Shown here: one piece after another, positions 42,864-50,958 of the stretch
Position numbering within the stretch: position 1 is the stretch's first letter
How the letters are laid out: each line of letters opens with the position of its first letter
From: Brettanomyces bruxellensis
Taxonomy: Eukaryota > Ascomycota > Pichiomycetes > Pichiales > Pichiaceae
Length of the DNA: 64,000 nt
Assembly: GCF_011074885.1 (NCBI RefSeq)
Contig: NC_054687.1
Span: 310,001-374,000, forward strand
Direction: 5' to 3'
The notes under the pieces: model-generated
What the model saw: the letters and a program-made list of their open reading frames with translations, nothing else
Database searches by the model: none
Told to the model about the DNA's origin: nothing
Translations under genes and position numbers: made by a program

Positions 42864-44897
42864 ATGCTCTCTACTGGTGTAAAACAAGCATCTCTTAAAG
42901 CTGCATGCTTTAGACTGGCAGCTATTAGGCCGGAAGTGGGCGGCATTAAGTCTGCTTCTGCCAATTTTATGGCTGTTGAAACTTCTCGCTGCCCAATACA
43001 GAACCGTTCTTTCTTAAGCGCCAGGTTTCAGCCTGTGAGAACTTTTACAACAACAAGGTCAAAACTTGCAGAAGTCGCTTTCGAAAAGTTGACAGAGGAC
43101 CAGAAAGAGACTCTCACCGAAGAGCGGGCCATCGATAATGTGGACGTGTGTATTGTGGGAGCAGGCCCAGCCGGATTGGCAACAGCAATTAAACTAAAGC
43201 AACTGGATGAGGATGGTGACTTGAGGGTAATTGTTCTTGAAAAAGGACCAGAAGTGGGGGCACACATTCTTTCAGGAGCAGTTCTTGATCCAAAGGGATT
43301 ACGTGAGCTTTTCCCTCAGAGCGAATATTACGATAAAGATGGAAAGGGGATTCCACTTCCGCCAGAATTGGTGACACTTGTCACAAAAGAGCACATGAAG
43401 CTTCTTTTCAAAAATGGGATGTCTGTCCCCCTACCTTCTCCTCCACAGATGACCAACAAGGGCAAAAACTACATCGCATCGCTCTCAGAGGTGACAAAGT
43501 GGCTCGGAGAGCAGGCTGAAGAACTTGGTGTCGAGATATATCCAAATACAGCAGTTAGTGATCTCATCTACGATAGTAAAGGAGCGGTCAAAGGTGTGGC
43601 CACTAAGGATATTGGCATCGCGAAAGATGCAACACCAACCGAGGATTTTGAACGTGGAATGGAGTTTCATGCGAAAATGACGGTTCTTGCAGAAGGATGC
43701 CGAGGATCACTCACCAAGCAGGCAGTGAAGAAATACGGCCTAAGGGAGGGAAAGTCGCACCAGACTTACGGAATAGGTGTGAAGGAAGTGTGGGAAGTGC
43801 AGCCTGAGAAGTTCAAAAAGGGCTTTATCATGCATACGATGGGCTATCCGCTGAATAAAGACACTTATGGTGGTGGATTCCAGTATCATTTTGGTGATGG
43901 ATTGGTGACAGTCGGCTTGGTTGTCGGCCTTGACTATAAGAATCCATGGATTTCACCTTACAAGGAATTCCAGAAGCTCAAGATGCATCCGCTATACAAG
44001 AAAGTCCTCGAAGGCGGAAAGTGCATTTCATATGGTGCAAGGGCTTTGAATGAGGGTGGGTACCAGGCTGTTCCAACGCTACATTTTCCAGGAGGAGTGC
44101 TTGTTGGAGCTTCTGCAGGATTTATGAATGTTCCAAAGATCAAAGGATCGCATCTTGCTATTAAGAGTGGACTTCTAGCTGCGGAATCGATGTATCCAGA
44201 GGTGTTGAAGGTGAAGAAATGGATTTCATCAACGCTTGGGGAAAGCAATGCCGAGAAAAAGGATGAAGACGAAGATGAGGAGGAAGAGGAAGAATGTGTT
44301 ACTCTTCCTGAATGGAAGGCGATTGACCTTTTACAGTATCAGAAGGCATACGATAACTCATGGGCCAGAAACGAATTATACAGTGTGCGTAATGTTCGGC
44401 CATCATTCCATAATCCCCTTGGTATGTGGGGTGGAATGGCATTTTCTGGGTTATTCACTATGATAACTCGCGGTCATGAGCCATTTACTCTTAAATTTGG
44501 AGCTTCTGATGCCGATATCACGAAAGCTGCAAGCTCCTTCAAGAAAATCGAGTACCCAAAGCCTGATGGGAAGATCACATTTGACATTCTTACTTCTGTC
44601 AGCAGGACAGGTACGTACCACAAGGAAAATGAGCGTTGCCATCTCCGAGTCCCAAACCAGGACATGCGGAAACATGCAGAGATCGCGTATCCGAAATTCC
44701 AAGGTGTTGAACAAAGATTCTGTCCTGCCGGCGTCTATGAATACGTTCCAGATGAAAAATCCAAGCTAGGCGTCAGATTCCAAATCAACTCCCAGAATTG
44801 CATCCATTGCAAGACTTGTGACATCAAATGCCCTACTAAGGATATTAACTGGACTGTTCCTGAGGGTGGAGACGGTCCAAAATACCAAATGACCTGA
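42864..44897 (+). CDS. CIR2: Electron-transfer-flavoprotein:ubiquinone oxidoreductase (Cir2)
   Basis: A 677-residue inner-mitochondrial-membrane enzyme that passes electrons from ETF to ubiquinone. The N-terminus is a mitochondrial presequence (Arg, Ser, Thr-rich, FTTTRSK about 61-67). The FAD-binding motif CIVGAGPAGLATA lies at 96-108, followed by VLEKGPEVGAHILSGAVLDP. The quinone-site region has MPK-type motifs (GASAGFMNVPKIKGSH). The C-terminal 4Fe-4S cluster motif is C646-x2-C649-x2-C652-x3-C656P, with a further Cys in FCPAG. An acidic insert (DEDEDEEEEEE, about 469-479) is absent from the human enzyme, as I recall it. S. cerevisiae Cir2 has 631 residues. The role is likely in oxidation of acyl-CoA, amino-acid or D-2-hydroxyglutarate-derived electrons. 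Confidence 0.95.
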   Translation: MLSTGVKQASLKAACFRLAAIRPEVGGIKSASANFMAVETSRCPIQNRSFLSARFQPVRTFTTTRSKLAEVAFEKLTEDQKETLTEERAIDNVDVCIVGAGPAGLATAIKLKQLDEDGDLRVIVLEKGPEVGAHILSGAVLDPKGLRELFPQSEYYDKDGKGIPLPPELVTLVTKEHMKLLFKNGMSVPLPSPPQMTNKGKNYIASLSEVTKWLGEQAEELGVEIYPNTAVSDLIYDSKGAVKGVATKDIGIAKDATPTEDFERGMEFHAKMTVLAEGCRGSLTKQAVKKYGLREGKSHQTYGIGVKEVWEVQPEKFKKGFIMHTMGYPLNKDTYGGGFQYHFGDGLVTVGLVVGLDYKNPWISPYKEFQKLKMHPLYKKVLEGGKCISYGARALNEGGYQAVPTLHFPGGVLVGASAGFMNVPKIKGSHLAIKSGLLAAESMYPEVLKVKKWISSTLGESNAEKKDEDEDEEEEEECVTLPEWKAIDLLQYQKAYDNSWARNELYSVRNVRPSFHNPLGMWGGMAFSGLFTMITRGHEPFTLKFGASDADITKAASSFKKIEYPKPDGKITFDILTSVSRTGTYHKENERCHLRVPNQDMRKHAEIAYPKFQGVEQRFCPAGVYEYVPDEKSKLGVRFQINSQNCIHCKTCDIKCPTKDINWTVPEGGDGPKYQMT

Positions 44898-45049
44898 GAA
44901 CTTTACCTATTTATTAATAAAATCTTTTTGACGATTAATGATCGAGCTTTAGATACAATACATATATTAACGGAGAGTATATCACACTGCTGTTTGTAAA
45001 ACGTATATACACCTACGTATACTGGCATATACTGACATACGTACACTTT

Positions 45050-46813
45050 TTAATAAGCACCATCAAAGATTTGTCGTATATCTACCATTGCAGTCAATTG
45101 CTCCTCACTTAAACCACTAAACTTCTCCTGAAACGGAAGACTTAAGCGACCATTTGCATCTCTCACGTAAACCATTCCGCATATCTCAAAAGTCTCCAAA
45201 CATGGAAAACCCTCCAGTGACTCATTTAGCTGGTAATTTATTAAATGGTCAAAAAGGCATCCTCCAGCTTTGGAAGAGCCTTGTATTCTCATTGGCCAAT
45301 CTGGCTCACCCCTAGCAAAATCGCACGGCTCTGTCTGCATCGACCCTTGCGACGCGTCGAGTTCGTGACCCACTATCATTAATGTAGAAACTTGTATTGA
45401 CTCTTCCATCATTCCACTGTTTGCAGGGAAATCATTGAATTTAAGTAAATTGTGCATTATTTCTTTGCAGCTCTTGCACGAGCACCTGTAGAGATAGTTT
45501 AAGTGCGGGAAAAGCATGTTCACATCGCCTAAAGTTGGCAGAACACTTGCCACTAGGTTTTCTGACGGCGTCGACGCGTCGATACGAATACTTCTCAAAG
45601 TTTGCATGTTGTTCGAGAGTGGAGTTCCGAAAATCATGAGCAGATTGGACAAATCCAATCCCTCAATCAGAATACGGATGTTGATCGTTTGCAATTCCAT
45701 AAATGGCTCCATTAGCCTCAAAAGTGACATTGCACGAAGATGATTTTTTTCTACATCTTCCTTGGTCAATCTGTAGCTAACGGACAAATGAGAAATTGAT
45801 GATCCCCGCTCACGCACAATGGATGAAAGCTCCTGGAGTGATTCTACGAGGTTGATCACTCCACCATCATCCTCTATGTACAACTCTAAATGGCTCAAAT
45901 TCTCAAAGTAAACGTGCTTACCGATAAGATTCACAATAACTGCAGTGGAATGGTTCGTCAGTGGGAAGGAAAGCTTTGTCAAATTGCCAAGCACGAGCCC
46001 CATGCGTCGAAGAATGGCAAAAAAGCCAACGACGCGTCGATATACGCGATCATAATGCTCGTTGGTCGGATCCACCATGAAATGTAACCCTGTAATCTGT
46101 CCTATTAACTGCGGGTGCTTTGTCAAAAGCCCAAATATCAGCATATCCTCGTTTCTTCCCATCTTCCCCTTGAAACAGATCTCTGTTATCTTTGAGAAAT
46201 CAACAAAATCAACCTGCCCTTGGTGGATTTCGGCCTCATTGCAAAAATTCTCATCTATAAACACTTTTGTTAAATTAGGCGCCTCTTCTAGTGTCAAGGG
46301 TCTAATTGGAATCAACTCCGAAAACTCAAAGAATCGCAAATTACCAAAATGTGGGCATTCCAACTCTCGCCACCGACTAAGATCGAATATTGTTCGATCT
46401 GACAGCTCACCCAAAAACAACTTTTGTACAAGATCTGCATATTTGAAGTTAAATGTAGCATTCTTCAAGTTGAGAGCACTGAAAAATTGGGAGACATCAC
46501 GGCGGTTTATAACGGTGAAGTTGCCTAAACCAGCGGTTACTGTATTGTTTCCATCTCCTTTGTTTGTGTCTGGAGCATAGACAATATTCGCATACAATTG
46601 TGACACTAAAATAGAAAATACCCTCCTGCAAGTGAGGCAGAGGTGAACACGATCAGCAGGCGGAAGATTCCAGAAAATAAGCTCTAAAATGTTGTGTGGT
46701 AAAGATGCAAACGGTACTATAAATAAACGATTCTTGGCCTGTGCATTTATATTATCGAAAGCCGAAGTTGTGGGGGTAGACCCCTCCATCAGGGTGCCGA
46801 TATTGCAAGCCAT
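45050..46813 (-). CDS. F-box protein (SCF substrate receptor)
   Basis: A 587-residue protein with an N-terminal F-box at about 34-78 (FASLPHNILELIFWNLPPADRVHLCLTCRRVFS), which binds Skp1 in SCF ubiquitin ligases. The rest has regularly spaced Leu-rich stretches (LRFFEFSELIPIRPLTL, LTKLSFPL, LSHLELYIED, LSHLSVSYRL), suggestive of degenerate leucine-rich repeats for substrate binding. A CSCKSCKE Cys cluster lies near residue 445. It sits upstream of, and divergent from, the IFH1-like gene with one gene between them. In S. cerevisiae the F-box gene UCC1 (YLR224W) is next to and divergent from IFH1, so this may be its positional counterpart, although it is much longer. Its target is unknown. Three copies of a CGACGCGTCG palindrome fall in or across its codons. 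Confidence 0.82.
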   Translation of the reverse strand: MACNIGTLMEGSTPTTSAFDNINAQAKNRLFIVPFASLPHNILELIFWNLPPADRVHLCLTCRRVFSILVSQLYANIVYAPDTNKGDGNNTVTAGLGNFTVINRRDVSQFFSALNLKNATFNFKYADLVQKLFLGELSDRTIFDLSRWRELECPHFGNLRFFEFSELIPIRPLTLEEAPNLTKVFIDENFCNEAEIHQGQVDFVDFSKITEICFKGKMGRNEDMLIFGLLTKHPQLIGQITGLHFMVDPTNEHYDRVYRRVVGFFAILRRMGLVLGNLTKLSFPLTNHSTAVIVNLIGKHVYFENLSHLELYIEDDGGVINLVESLQELSSIVRERGSSISHLSVSYRLTKEDVEKNHLRAMSLLRLMEPFMELQTINIRILIEGLDLSNLLMIFGTPLSNNMQTLRSIRIDASTPSENLVASVLPTLGDVNMLFPHLNYLYRCSCKSCKEIMHNLLKFNDFPANSGMMEESIQVSTLMIVGHELDASQGSMQTEPCDFARGEPDWPMRIQGSSKAGGCLFDHLINYQLNESLEGFPCLETFEICGMVYVRDANGRLSLPFQEKFSGLSEEQLTAMVDIRQIFDGAY

Positions 46814-47757
46814 ATTTGCTTTAATTCAATGGGAATCGAATCAAAGGATTCAAGTCAGGAAGTCACAAACTAACTCAACTGTAACTGATTTACTTCTCGA
46901 TGATTAATCTTGCGGAGTACATTATTTCTGTACCAGCGGCGGAGAAACGTGACACGATCAATGAATTTAATGGTTGCGAGCAAAGTCCCCCTTTCTTATA
47001 CGAGGCCTGCAAGTATTTGAGTTGTCTTGAATTGACTGCTTGCGAATCAAAGGCAATAATAATTGAGTGGAATGAAGTTTTGAAAAGGGCAAGTTTTCGG
47101 AAACTTTCTGAAATTTGAAAGAAATACTGAAGTTGAAACTCTCTTTCTGCTCGCTATGTCAACTGCTTTCTAAAATTAACTAAGGGAAAAGCGTCGTTAT
47201 TTATAAAAAGGAAGTATGTAGCTTTAAATGGAGAGAAAGGAGCAGTAGCGATCTTTGTGTGTAAAAAAAATGTACTGAAAAAAAAATCGGGAGGAAAAAG
47301 GAGCGCGTTCAATAAGGATTTCATTTTATTTCATTTTTTCCTATTGAATTAGGCGATACTATTTTTGGTACCGCGCTTAACAAGCGAGATTCAATACGCT
47401 ACATTTACACCAGTAAGGAAACTCATTACGAATGCAAAGTTTAATTGATTTACTGCGCTTATTTATATGTACATCAAACAAGCCGTTATATATGACAAGA
47501 TAGAGGCAAAAAGGCAAAGGCAAGGTAAAAAAAAAAGACACAGTAAAGAGTTAAAACAAGAAATCTGTCAGAATAAAATCATAGGGATGTAAGTAGCGTA
47601 TGGGATGAGTGATAGAGTCTAAAATGAATGATAAAAAAGTAAAGTAAAATAAAATAAAGTAAAGTAAAGTGAAGTGAAGTGAAGTAAAGTAAAGTAAAAA
47701 AAATTAGTTTCTTCCATATTAGAATGACAACAGGGTCGGAATATGTTGGTTAAATAT
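46814..47757. other. Intergenic region between the ABC1-family gene and the F-box gene
   Basis: About 940 bases. It includes the F-box promoter, A-runs at 47.26-47.29 kb and the pentanucleotide repeat at 47638-47696. A 72-codon ATG frame at 46900 is not convincing. Confidence 0.55.
47638..47696. repeat. Pentanucleotide microsatellite
   Basis: AAAGT and GAAGT (with AAAAT variants) are repeated about 11 times in the 3' flank of the ABC1-family gene. Confidence 0.85.
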
Positions 47758-49689
47758 TTATTCTTGCTCCAAAAGATCCTGAGTACTAGGAATACTTTCA
47801 AATCCCATAGAATGACCTGCCTGCATCAAATCCTTCTCGTATTTCTCCTCAAGATCAGCTATCTGTTTAACTCTAGAGGCAGGTAGCCATCCAACTATAA
47901 ACCGGATAAGTTTATTGATTTCGAATGTAAAGAATGTAGCAAGTCTGATAATGAAAACCAGAATATTCCGCTCCAACTTTTTGGCATAACTGCGAAATGA
48001 TGGTTTCGATATCTGCTCAAAGAGATCGACAGTTTTATTTGCTTCTGTGACAAGTATTCCCATTCTGTTGCATGGAGATCCAAAGTTCCGGTTGAGGCCT
48101 TGAACAATACGCATACTTCTCATAACAAACACAAGACACATTGGAAATATGTCTGTGTTGTCAAAAAAGTTCTGCATTCCCTTCTTAAGCATAACCTGCT
48201 TATCATAATATGACATGTGATGGATCTCTTCCATTTTCTTCTTGAAAGCCTCTGAATTTGTATCTTTCATACCGATAGCTGTCATCATCATATCGTCTGG
48301 ATTAATACCCCAGGATTTTAGCACGTTTATCACCTTCTCCTGGTTTCTCTCCATGGTGTACTTCCAGAATTCACTATACTGGCGCTTAAACTTATCGTCA
48401 AATATCTCATAAAGTCCATGATCAAGAATCACAAGCTGCTGAATTTTCTTCTTATCACCTCGTGGAGATGGTATCATTCGAACAAGCAAGTTTCCTGGAT
48501 GGAGATCACAATGAACTACACCCCACGAAAATATCTGCCTGGAATAAACGCGTATGATTGAATTCATAAGTTTCTGAATGTCATATCCATCGTCAGCAAG
48601 CTTTTTGTACTTTCCAATTGAATCTCCATCTATCCACTCGCCAATCAACACCTTTTTCGTTGAATATTCAGGGTAGTATTTCGGAATATACACGTTATCT
48701 TTGAACTCAGGATCGGAATCTATTAACTTCGTGATTCTGTCGGCATTCTGCAGCTCATGTTCAAAATCTAACTCTTCCCTAGATTTTTTACACACATATT
48801 TCGCAGTTGTCATCAAGGGCATACCAAATATCCACTGATACAGTCTCATTGCTAGCCTATATGTCAAAAGATCAGCATCCACCTGCTTTGTCACGGTGCT
48901 TTTCTGAATCTTCACTGCCACTTGCTGTCCATCTCTCTTCAAAATAGCTTTATGCACTTGGGCAATTGATGCACTGGCAATAGGAGTTTCATCAATAGAA
49001 GAAAATATCTCATCCCTATAATCCTGACCAAGCTCATTCTTCAATGTGTTGTCGCAAGTTTCCCAAGACTCCTCTGGTGCCTGATCAAACATCAACTTGA
49101 ACTTGTCCTGATACTGCTTTGGAAACATGAATCCTTGAATTGCCATCATCTGTCCCATCTTAATATACATTCCCTTATTGTTGATAATCAAATTATAAAC
49201 CCTGTTTGCGTTTCGCTCATGCAAGGCGGCAACATCCTTACTGCTCTTGAAGTTCAGCTTGTAGTCAACCGATATAAGTAGGAAAGTTGAGAGCGATCGA
49301 ATCACACGGTTAGAAATACCATCTCCAAAAAGGTTATCGTAAGCATAGGCTGTAAAGAGTGTTCCTCCAGTAAGAATTAATACTTTCTTAAACCATCCAA
49401 TGTGCTTCTTTGATTCATTGTGTGGGTTACCACCAACTTTTATATCACGAGTTTCAATACCACGGTTAACATCAATGTTTTCCTTATTTGAACTGCTGTT
49501 TCCGCCAGAGACTTTAGTGCTGCTAACAGTAGCTTCTTGGTTAATCCTTGGTGGCCTTTTATTCGTTCTAATTTGCTGGTTGGCATAGAAAGTCACCGGT
49601 AGTGTATGGAAGGATCGATGTAATAAAAGTTCATTTTTCAACGGTATCCTTAGACCCGTAAACATTTCACGATATCCTATTTTAAGCAT
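47758..49689 (-). CDS. Mitochondrial ABC1/UbiB atypical kinase-like protein (Mcp2/Cqd2 or ADCK1 type)
   Basis: A 643-residue protein of the UbiB family. Residues 1-90 contain a basic, Ser-rich mitochondrial leader. A hydrophobic segment (about 101-117, VLILTGGTLFTAYAYDN) suggests anchoring in the inner membrane. Family signatures are the KxGQ motif (YIKMGQMMA, about 174-182), the Ala-rich loop (PIASASIAQVHKA), a VAVKIQ lysine, DFEHEL, the catalytic loop HCDLHPGNLLV and LDHGLYE. These unusual kinases or ATPases govern coenzyme Q and lipid homeostasis. S. cerevisiae has Coq8, Cqd1 and Mcp2/Cqd2. The IDYK-like motif (SVDYKLNF) after the membrane segment and the overall layout favour Mcp2/Cqd2, which affects mitochondrial lipid and coenzyme Q distribution. 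Confidence 0.85.
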   Translation of the reverse strand: MLKIGYREMFTGLRIPLKNELLLHRSFHTLPVTFYANQQIRTNKRPPRINQEATVSSTKVSGGNSSSNKENIDVNRGIETRDIKVGGNPHNESKKHIGWFKKVLILTGGTLFTAYAYDNLFGDGISNRVIRSLSTFLLISVDYKLNFKSSKDVAALHERNANRVYNLIINNKGMYIKMGQMMAIQGFMFPKQYQDKFKLMFDQAPEESWETCDNTLKNELGQDYRDEIFSSIDETPIASASIAQVHKAILKRDGQQVAVKIQKSTVTKQVDADLLTYRLAMRLYQWIFGMPLMTTAKYVCKKSREELDFEHELQNADRITKLIDSDPEFKDNVYIPKYYPEYSTKKVLIGEWIDGDSIGKYKKLADDGYDIQKLMNSIIRVYSRQIFSWGVVHCDLHPGNLLVRMIPSPRGDKKKIQQLVILDHGLYEIFDDKFKRQYSEFWKYTMERNQEKVINVLKSWGINPDDMMMTAIGMKDTNSEAFKKKMEEIHHMSYYDKQVMLKKGMQNFFDNTDIFPMCLVFVMRSMRIVQGLNRNFGSPCNRMGILVTEANKTVDLFEQISKPSFRSYAKKLERNILVFIIRLATFFTFEINKLIRFIVGWLPASRVKQIADLEEKYEKDLMQAGHSMGFESIPSTQDLLEQE

Positions 49690-50958
49690 GTCTATAAGAT
49701 AAAGTGAACTCTGCCTAAGTTTACAGTTTGTATCTCTAATCTAGTATGTAAAAATAAAGGGAACCAAAATGAAACAATGGCAGGGAGGCAAATGAGGTGG
49801 TTAAATATGAGGTTCCATTTATTTAAAACATAGTGTTATATTATAGGGTGAAATCTCAGATAACGACTTTTTTTTTTTTTCATCGTAGTATCTCGGAAAT
49901 AGGCATTAAGCCATCGAATTGCAAGTCCGTTTGCCCCGACCAACATTTTCTCGATGTGGAAAGTCGTGCTTGGGGTAAATTACAGGCAAGCATCGATAAT
50001 ATTAATTTACATTACTTTGTTTTCATGTAAATATCAGAGGTATTATATTGACAAATAAAGATTAGTCTGAATATTCAAGCTGTTAAAAGGTGTAAAGGGA
50101 AAAGTGAAAACCGAATACGTACACATTAAGATGAGGATTTTGGTTGGGTAACTTTGGCCAGCGTATGAAATGTACTAAGTAATTCTGAATTTGAGGGGAA
50201 GAAATCTAATGATGTAGTAAAGGGGGGAATCAGCAATTTAAATAAAACTTTTTTTTGCTAACAACCAAAAGGGCTCCACTCTTGATAGTTGAGGCGTACA
50301 GAAAAGCCACAACTTATAAAATGAACAGCAAGATTATGATGATTTTAGATATATCCCTACCTGGAAAACGTTCAACACACTCGTCTTAACCCAGGGATTC
50401 ATTTGTACACCTTTATGTGCATAAAATCAATGCTACTATTTAATGTACACTAGAAAAGTTAAATACAAACATATATAATTTTAAAGAAACAAGTCCTGAC
50501 AGAAGATTTCAGTGATGGCCAAACAATAAAGGAGCTGGTAAGCCAACAATTGTAAATGCGGTAGCTCAAGACATAGTGCTACAAACGGCAACTGTAAAAA
50601 TACATAAGAAAAAAAAGAACAATGCCCCTTTGGGCTAATAAAAATAAATAAATAATTTAATAATTTAAAAATTTTCACATCAATAATAAAAATTAAATGC
50701 CTCTTTTTAGCTTTGAGCTGTAAGATGGTATACATATCCACCGATATATCAGTGTCAAAGATCTTTTCGAATATCCTGCAAAGACTTTTCATAACATTGA
50801 TGACATATACTTTGGAAACGCCAATTTGAGAAGTAATTGTGAAGTTTGTGAGCAAGTAAAGTGAAAAGGCTTCTTTTTTTCTGATATAGTGAAAATAAGA
50901 GATATTTACAAGAGGGTACAGAGAATTCATAGAAGCGCATCAAACATAAGGTAGTAAA
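49690..50958. other. Divergent intergenic region upstream of the IFH1-like gene
   Basis: About 1.27 kb. It contains T/A runs at 49.87 and 50.61 kb. A 149-codon ATG frame on the minus strand (50481-50930) is Leu/Ile/Phe/Tyr-rich, as chance frames in AT-rich DNA are, and I do not call it. Confidence 0.5.

Noticed and set aside
46900..47118. 72-codon ATG frame divergent from the F-box gene
   Set aside because: Short, no recognised domain, located in the F-box promoter.
50481..50930. 149-codon ATG frame on the minus strand just upstream of the IFH1-like gene
   Set aside because: Composition (Leu, Ile, Phe, Tyr, Ser) is that of chance frames in AT-rich DNA, and it lies in the promoter of the next gene. 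No motif was found. Conservation in a related species would reverse this.
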